Shown in pieces: positions 58,290-64,000 of a stretch of 64,000 nucleotides of DNA (position 1 is the stretch's first letter; every line of letters starts with the position of its first letter). The DNA comes from Yamagishiella unicocca (Eukaryota > Chlorophyta > Chlorophyceae > Chlamydomonadales > Volvocaceae). The stretch covers positions 2,120,001-2,184,000 of the forward strand of contig BDSL01000005.1 in the NCBI GenBank assembly GCA_003116995.1, given 5' to 3'. Both the position numbers and the translations under genes were made by a program. The notes beneath the pieces were generated by a model, which saw only the letters and a list, made by a program, of their open reading frames with translations, ran no database searches and was not told where the DNA came from.

Positions 58290-61200
58290 TCACTCCTCCG
58301 CTTCCATACCCGCCTGCGCCGCGCCCGCCGCCTCGCCCCTCCTCCTCGCCACCTCCCTCATCAGCCCATGCAGCGCCGCCAGCTGCCTTTCCTGCTCCCC
58401 CCGCTCCAGCGCCACCCACTGCTCCACCCTCACCCCCGCCACCAGCCAGCCGCGCAGCAGCAGCAGCCGCACCGCCACCGCGCCGCCGCCCAGCGGCGCC
58501 GCCCCCGGCCCCCCGTTCGCCGCCTCCTCCCACGGCGCCAGCAGCACCAGCGCGCACGCCGTCCGGCTGCCCAGCCTCAACACGCCGTGCCGCTCCCCCT
58601 CAAACGTCGTGCGCCACTCCAACAGCAAATCGCGCGCCTCCGCCGCGGCCTCCAGCGTCGTACGGCAGCGCAGGACTTGTCGTACCATGCCTGGCGGCGC
58701 CGCCGCCAGCAGCTCGTTGGGCGCTACGCGCCAGATGGCCCCCGCCGCCACGCGGCGGCGCCAGCGGGTCCTCAGCCTCAGTCGCCTCCAGGTGGAGGGG
58801 CGCTGTCGCGCCACCAGGGCGCGAACCTCGATGAGGGACCGCAGCAGGGCGGGCCGGCGCTCCAGGGGGGCTGTGGAGCAGCACAGCGCCCGGGCGGCGC
58901 AGTAGCGGAAGAGCCGGGGCGTGTACATGCGCAGCGCGCACATGGCCCACGTCACCTTGACCAGCGACTCCAGCGACAGCAGCTCCGAGCGCTCTACGCA
59001 CAACCGCCGTGATAGCAACGCCAGCGACCGGACCAGCAGCAGCTGGGAAGCCGCCTGGTCAGGGGGCACGGTGCTGCGGGGAGGGTAGATAGGGGCCACC
59101 AGCGAGGCTAGGGGCGTCGGTGGCGGCGGCGGCGGTGCCGCCACCGCCGCCGCCGACTCGTCTGCTCGGGCCGTACTTCCGGCGGCTCCGCCAGCGGCGG
59201 CGGCGCGGCCGAGCTGTGCCTTTCGTGAGCGCGCCGCCGCCGCCGCCGCCGCCGCCGCCCTCGCGAACCTACTGGTAGAAGAAGGAGGCGCCGCCTCTGA
59301 CCCTGAAGCCTCCGACCCCTCTCCCCCCGCCGCCGCCGCCGTGGGTGGAAGCACCGCACCCACGGCGCGCCTCAGACGTAGCAGGGCCAGCGCGAACGTG
59401 AGCTCGGGGCGGCCCAGTCGCAGCGGCCACACCGGCCTCCGCTGCACTGCCCGCCGCGCGTCATCGGCGCTGCTGCCGCCGCTGCTGCTGACGTGCGCAT
59501 GTCGGGGCGCATAGGCACCGCCGTCGCCGTCGCCGTCGGACCCCCTGCCGGCGTCCATGGCATCAGCCGAGTCGTGCGCTGCCAACGCATCGGCCCCCTG
59601 CCCTGCATCGCGGCCGCTACTGCCGTCTGCGTTGCCTCCGCCTCCACCGCCGTTGCGCCGGCCGTGCCGCTGGAGCGGGACGAGCGGGGCGCCGTACGGC
59701 GGCGCCTCGGCGGCGTCCACAGCCGGCGCCGCCACCGCCGCGGCCGCCGCCGCCGCCTGTTCCTGGTGCGCTGCGCGCCGCTCCCGTCGTGCCTGGGTCG
59801 CCAGATCTCGGGACTGCCTCGTCAGCCGCTTCACCGCATTCCACAGAGTCGCTTCGGCGGCTGCAGCGGCGGCGGCGGTGGCTGCCTCCTCATCCTCACG
59901 CGCGCTTCCTCGTTGCCGAGGCCAACCTGCCACCTGAGGCCTGACCAGCCGGCGCCGCGGCAGCAGTACGCCGCCAGCCTCCGCCACCAACGCCGGGGGC
60001 CTTGGAGCCACCCCGAAGGGTAGCATGGCGACGGCGCCGATGTCCCCCCCCGGGGGTGGCTGTAGCACCGCCAGTACCCACGCCACCTCGCAGAGCGTGT
60101 GTGACGCCAGCGAGGGCAGCAGCGGCAGCAGCAGCGCGCAGGCGGCCTGCAGCACCGGCGGGGCCGGGCGGTGGCGGTGCGCCAGGCAGGAAATCAAAAA
60201 CATGGACAGCAGGCCGCCGTCCAGCTGCTGCTGCTGCTGCAGGGCGCTGCCGCCGGCCTCCTCCATCTTTTCGCCCGGACCAGCTCGAGCGGCCGCGGCG
60301 ATTGCGTCGGACGTAATCGCCCCTTCAACCACCCGCACCAGCGCCGAAACCATCTCCACTGGGCAGCCCCAGCCGTCGCTTGCGGCGGCGGCGGCGGCGG
60401 CGCCCGCGGCCGCGGCCGTCCCCGGCTTACTCATCGCTCCCAGCCCCCACAGCAGCGGCACCGCCTCCCTCGCAGCAAGCACCGGCGCCAGCAGCCACGC
60501 GCGGCGGCAGGCCAGGTCCAGCAGCCGGCCGTCCACCACCCCCAGCCGCCCCAGACTGCACACCACGCTGGACAGCCACACGGCCTCCCCGGGACCCCCC
60601 GCAGCCCCGCCGCCGCCGCTGCCGGCGGCCGCCATCCGCGCCGCCGCCGCCGCCACCACCACCCGCGTGAGGCGCTCGTTGCGGCAGCGGAACTCCGCCA
60701 TCGCGCCAGCCACCATCGCCAGCGCCTGCCCCTCGCCGTGTTGCTGCCGGTCCGCCAGGAGCACCACGGTGGCTCGCTCCCACACCGCCGCCAGCGCCGA
60801 CTCACCGGGGTTCACCCCTGCAGCCGCGTACGCCCACGCGACCATGGCCAGGCCCTGCGGGCCCAGCCGCGGCAGCGCCGCCACCAGCGGCACGCGGCTG
60901 GCTTGGAAGAGGCGCAGGCTGGCCATGCCCGGCAGGGCGCCGGCTGCGGCGGTCATGAGCTTTGCTACGGACCACAGGGCCATGGCCAGCTGGTCTGGCG
61001 CCAGGGAGGGCAGCGCGGTCGTGAGGCGGCCGGCCACCGCCTCCAGAGCGGCGTCGTGGGGACAGCCCAGGGTCGCCAGCCCCCAGGTGGTCACCAGCAG
61101 GGACTGCGGGGTTCGAGGGAGATCCGTGGATGCCCGAAAAAACCGTTTAAAAACAGAAGTTTTGAGAAGCATGCTGGAGAACTGGAGAACGGCCACGTGG

Positions 61201-63839
61201 TATAAGCGTCATGGGGTGATGGGTGGGGGTGAAGCGGACGCGGCGGCAAGCGGCAAGCGAGCAGAGAAGGGAAGTTATCGCAGTGCAGCGGGCACCGTAC
61301 GTGGTAGCTGGTGGCGCCCAGCCACCCTGCCTGCCTGCCGCTCACCCACCCTGCCTGCCTACCACTCACCCACCCACCCACCCAGCCACCCACCCACCCA
61401 CCCACCCTGCCTACCACCCACCCACCCACCCACCCACCCACCCACCTGCACGTCGAACTCCGCCAGGCGGCGCCTCAGCACCCCACACACCCGCCTCAGG
61501 CCCTCCGGAGGCACCTCCGCACCCAGCCTCGCCAGCGCCCACACCAGGCGAGCCACCTGGCTGGCCGGCATCGCCTCCGGTGAATCCAGATCCAACACCG
61601 GGGCCGCGGCAGGCTGCAGGCCCCCCCGCCGCTCCGAGTGCCACGCGGCCCCCGAAGGGGCAGGCTGCAGGCCCCCCCGCCGCTCCGAGTGCCACGCGGC
61701 CCCCGAAGGGGACTCGAGCGTCGTCATCGTCGGCGTCATGGTCGGCGTCATTGTCGGCGTCGTCGTCGTTGCCGGCGGCGTCGGCGGCGGCCGGTGTGCC
61801 AGGTCGCGTGAGACCGCCGCCATAAGGCCCTCCGGCTTGTGCCCCAGGTGGGCGAAGGACCACATCATGGTGGCCACCTGGTAGGGCGGCGACCCCGGCA
61901 GCAGCCGCAAGCACCGCTGCTCCAGGAGCGGCCACAGCTCGGAATCGCTGCTGCCGGGGCCGCCGGAGGCCGCAGCGGAGGCTGCGCCCGGCAGCTGCTG
62001 CTTCCGCTGCGGCTGCAAGCCAGGCTCCGCGGATGTGGCGGCGGCGGCGGAGTCAGTCCTAGCCCGGCGGCCGCCGTCGCTGGGCCCCTGCTCACTGCTG
62101 CCGGGTCCCAGTCCTCCGACATCAAGGCCCCCGAACACCGGCCTCGCCAGGTACACCAGCGGCACTCCTGCCGCTGGTGCCGTGGCGGCTGTGGCGGCGG
62201 CGGCGGCGGCGTTCGTGGGCCGCTCCATCGGTCTCGCCGTCAGGGCCCCTGCTTCTACGTCGTCGTACCGCGCCGCCGACGTCGACGCCGCCGCCACGCC
62301 GTACGCGTACAACACCTCCGCCACGTCCTGCGGGCCCATCTCGCCCAACCTGCGCCGCACGTAGCGGCGGCTGGCGGCGAGCAGCGGCGCGACCCGCGGG
62401 TCGGTCAGGGCGCCCAGGGCCGCTAGGCCGCCCAGCAGGTTGGCTGCTTCCCGCGGCTTGAAGGCGTCGAGCTGCCGCTCCGCCGCCTCCGCCAGTGCGA
62501 CACCCGCCCGCAACACGGCGTCGTCAGAGCTCCGGCCGGCCCCGCGATCACCGCCGGCGGCGGCGGCTAAGTCATCTATGGCAAAGAGGCGCCGCCGCTG
62601 CTGCTGCTGCTGCTGCTGCGGCTGATCGGGAGCAGTCGGCCGCCCTGCTCCTCCTCCTCCTCCGGCCGCGGCGACGACTCCCCCGCGAGACGGCGGCATT
62701 GCCGGCGGCTCGGGCAGCGGCGGCGGCGGCACCGTGCGAGACAGCCCCCAGGCCATGTTGGAGAGAGCCTGAGGCGCGCAGCCGGGTGCAGCCGCCGCCG
62801 CCGCCACCGCGGCGGCCACAGCATCCAGTACGGATGGCTCTGTGTACGGAAATCCGGACTTCCCCATGCCGTACACCACCATGGACAGCCCGACGGGTGC
62901 CATGCCCGCCAGCAGGCCCGGCTCTGCCAGCCGTGACGTCAGCGCCGCCAGCAGCTGCCGTACCGGCGTCGCCGCCAGGACGGCGCCGTCGAGCTTGCCC
63001 AGCGCCCAGATCAGGTCTTGCAGCGACCGGCTGTCCAGGGAGTGCGCCAACGACTGCCTGGCGGCGGCGGCGGCCACTGCCTCCGGCAGGCGCCGCGCGC
63101 TGCTATCGCCGCTGCTGCCGCACACGCCCCCCAACTTGACCAGGTTGTGCAGGAGCGCCGCACCGCATGCGGCGGAAGCGGGGTACGGCGAGGGCGAGTG
63201 GGAGCGGGGCGGTGGTGGCGGCAGGCGGCTGCTGGCGGCTGATGACGACGTGGCCGCGCCGCCAGCCGGCCGCGAACATGAGCCCGCTTCCGTGCCCTCC
63301 GCCGCCGCCTTCCTCTCCTCTTCCGTGCCCTCCGCCGCCGCCGCCTTCATCTCCTCGGCCTCCAGCCAGCCCGCCGCCGCAGTCGCGAGGTCCTCCACGA
63401 GGGCGACCAACGCAGCAGGCCCCGGAGGACCTCCAGGCACCGCCGCCGTCGCCGCCGCAGTAGCAGCCGCAGCAGCCAGCGGTGGTTCGGCAGAGGGCTG
63501 CAGCCACCCTCCGCTGCCGGAGGTGCCGCCCTGCCGACCCTGCTGCTGGCTCCTCAGCCGCAGACGCACCAGCTGGCGGCTCACGAGAAGCAGCTGCTGG
63601 AGCGACAGGCCGCTGCAGCCGCCGCCGCCGCTGGCGACGGCACCGTCGCCGCCGTCGGCACTGTCGTACGACCCTCGGCAATGGCGCCGCAGTGCGACCA
63701 GCAGTGCGCAGCAGCCCGGGTGCGCAAGGAGGCGGAGGGGAGCGGTAGGGACGCCGCCGCCGCCGCCCGCCCCGGCGCCGCCGGCGGCGGCGGCGGTGAC
63801 GGCGCGGGTCAGTGAGTCCAGCGCGGCCAGGCAGGCACC
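58290..63839 (-). CDS. large octatricopeptide-repeat (OPR) protein with C-terminal RAP domain, 5' end outside the window
   Basis: Two exons are visible on the minus strand: 63839-61446 (798 codons, entered in phase 0 through an acceptor ending AATAG) and 61103-58290 (937 residues and stop). Repeated helical units centred on W/Y-A/G-x-x-x-L-G are spread through both exons: LIWALGKLDG, MVVYGMGKSGF, NMAWGLSRT, LLGGLAALG, VLYAYGVA, MMWSFAHLGH, LVWALARLGA, TTWGLATLG, ALWSVAKL, VAWAYAAAG, TWAMCALRMY. Low-complexity Ala/Gly/Gln inserts separate them. The C-terminus (LLLLRGWLVAGVRVEQWVAL plus ERQLAALHGLMREV) fits a RAP domain. OPR-RAP proteins in green algae are nuclear-encoded factors that bind specific chloroplast or mitochondrial transcripts for stability, processing, splicing or translation. 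The target cannot be read from sequence, and the transit peptide lies beyond the right edge. Confidence 0.85.
61104..61185 (-). repeat. intronic repeat family, copy 7, end forms a 3' splice site
   Basis: In gene orientation: AGTTCTCCAGCATGCTTCTC, TTAAACGGTTTTTTCGGGC, ATCCACGGATCTCCCTCGAA, CCCCGCAG, then directly the second OPR exon at 61103. Confidence 0.85.
61320..61445 (-). repeat. GGGTG tetranucleotide-type array at the 5' splice site of the OPR intron
   Basis: The intron starts GTGGGTGGGTGGG and continues as GGGT-type repeats with GGTAGGCAGG variants for about 125 bases. The array offers many alternative donors and can form G-quadruplexes in RNA. Confidence 0.8.
61611..61712 (-). repeat. 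51-bp in-frame tandem duplication in the OPR exon
   Basis: Two near-identical copies encode PSGAAWHSERRGGLQPA. The duplication preserves frame and lies in a linker between helical repeats. Confidence 0.85.
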
Positions 63840-64000
63840 CTATTGTACGGAACGGAGGGTGACGATCCAGTACGGGAAACGGGGTGTGTTTTATCGGCCG
63901 GGAAGGAATCATGGGGTGCCGCACGAGGCAGTGGGGAAACGGGAGGGGTATGCACACGAGCCGGAGCAAGGGGTTCCTTTGATGATTGGTTGTCAGCTAC
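63840..64000 (-). other. intron of the OPR-RAP gene running off the window
   Basis: The acceptor at 63840 (CAATAG) implies this stretch is intronic. The upstream exon is not inside the window. Confidence 0.5.

Noticed and set aside
1..64000. CRISPR arrays, bacterial operons or prophage
   Set aside because: The sequence is spliced nuclear eukaryotic DNA; the tandem repeats are contiguous minisatellites without spacers.

Overview
The window looks like nuclear DNA of a chlorophyte green alga of the volvocine type (Chlamydomonas, Volvox, Gonium and relatives). The reasons are very GC-rich exons of Ala, Gly, Pro, Ser and Gln homopolymer type, many short introns of GTGNGT...(C-rich)CAG form, TGTAA motifs 500-800 bases downstream of several stop codons (the usual volvocine polyadenylation signal), a proline-rich secreted glycoprotein family, and an OPR/RAP organelle-gene-expression protein. 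The species cannot be named from this sequence. Exon chains below were built by hand; each long model closes in phase with a total length divisible by three.

Layout. 1-13 kb is gene-poor and repeat-rich. It holds two intact copies of a secreted proline-rich family (1767-2647 minus; 9816-11083 plus), a third copy shattered by inversion and insertion (6595-7370), and a transposon with long terminal inverted repeats (3754-4789). At 13.4-19.1 kb (minus) lies a 12-exon CWF19/Drn1-like splicing gene carrying an RRM. A 1.15-kb divergent promoter separates it from a plus-strand gene for a 2061-residue low-complexity protein (20.2-27.2 kb). 29.5-32.0 kb (minus) encodes an ADF/cofilin domain joined to an unusual N-terminal extension. 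33.0-41.7 kb (minus) encodes a 2493-residue acidic, repeat-bearing protein of unknown role. 42.0-47.6 kb (minus) encodes a NEK-type protein kinase with a long disordered N-terminus. 48.9-52.8 kb is one LINE inserted inside another. 55.3-57.5 kb (minus) encodes a macrodomain protein. 58.3 kb to beyond the right edge (minus) encodes a large OPR-RAP protein whose 5' end lies outside the window.

The genes are independent single-gene units and no operon logic applies. Functionally they sample spliceosome and lariat handling, actin dynamics, kinase signalling possibly linked to cilia or cell cycle, ADP-ribose metabolism and organelle RNA control. The most unusual signal is a short dispersed repeat found only in introns here. 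One end of it supplies the 3' splice site when it lies in sense and the 5' splice site in one antisense copy, as expected of an introner-like element. No rRNA, tRNA or CRISPR array was recognised.
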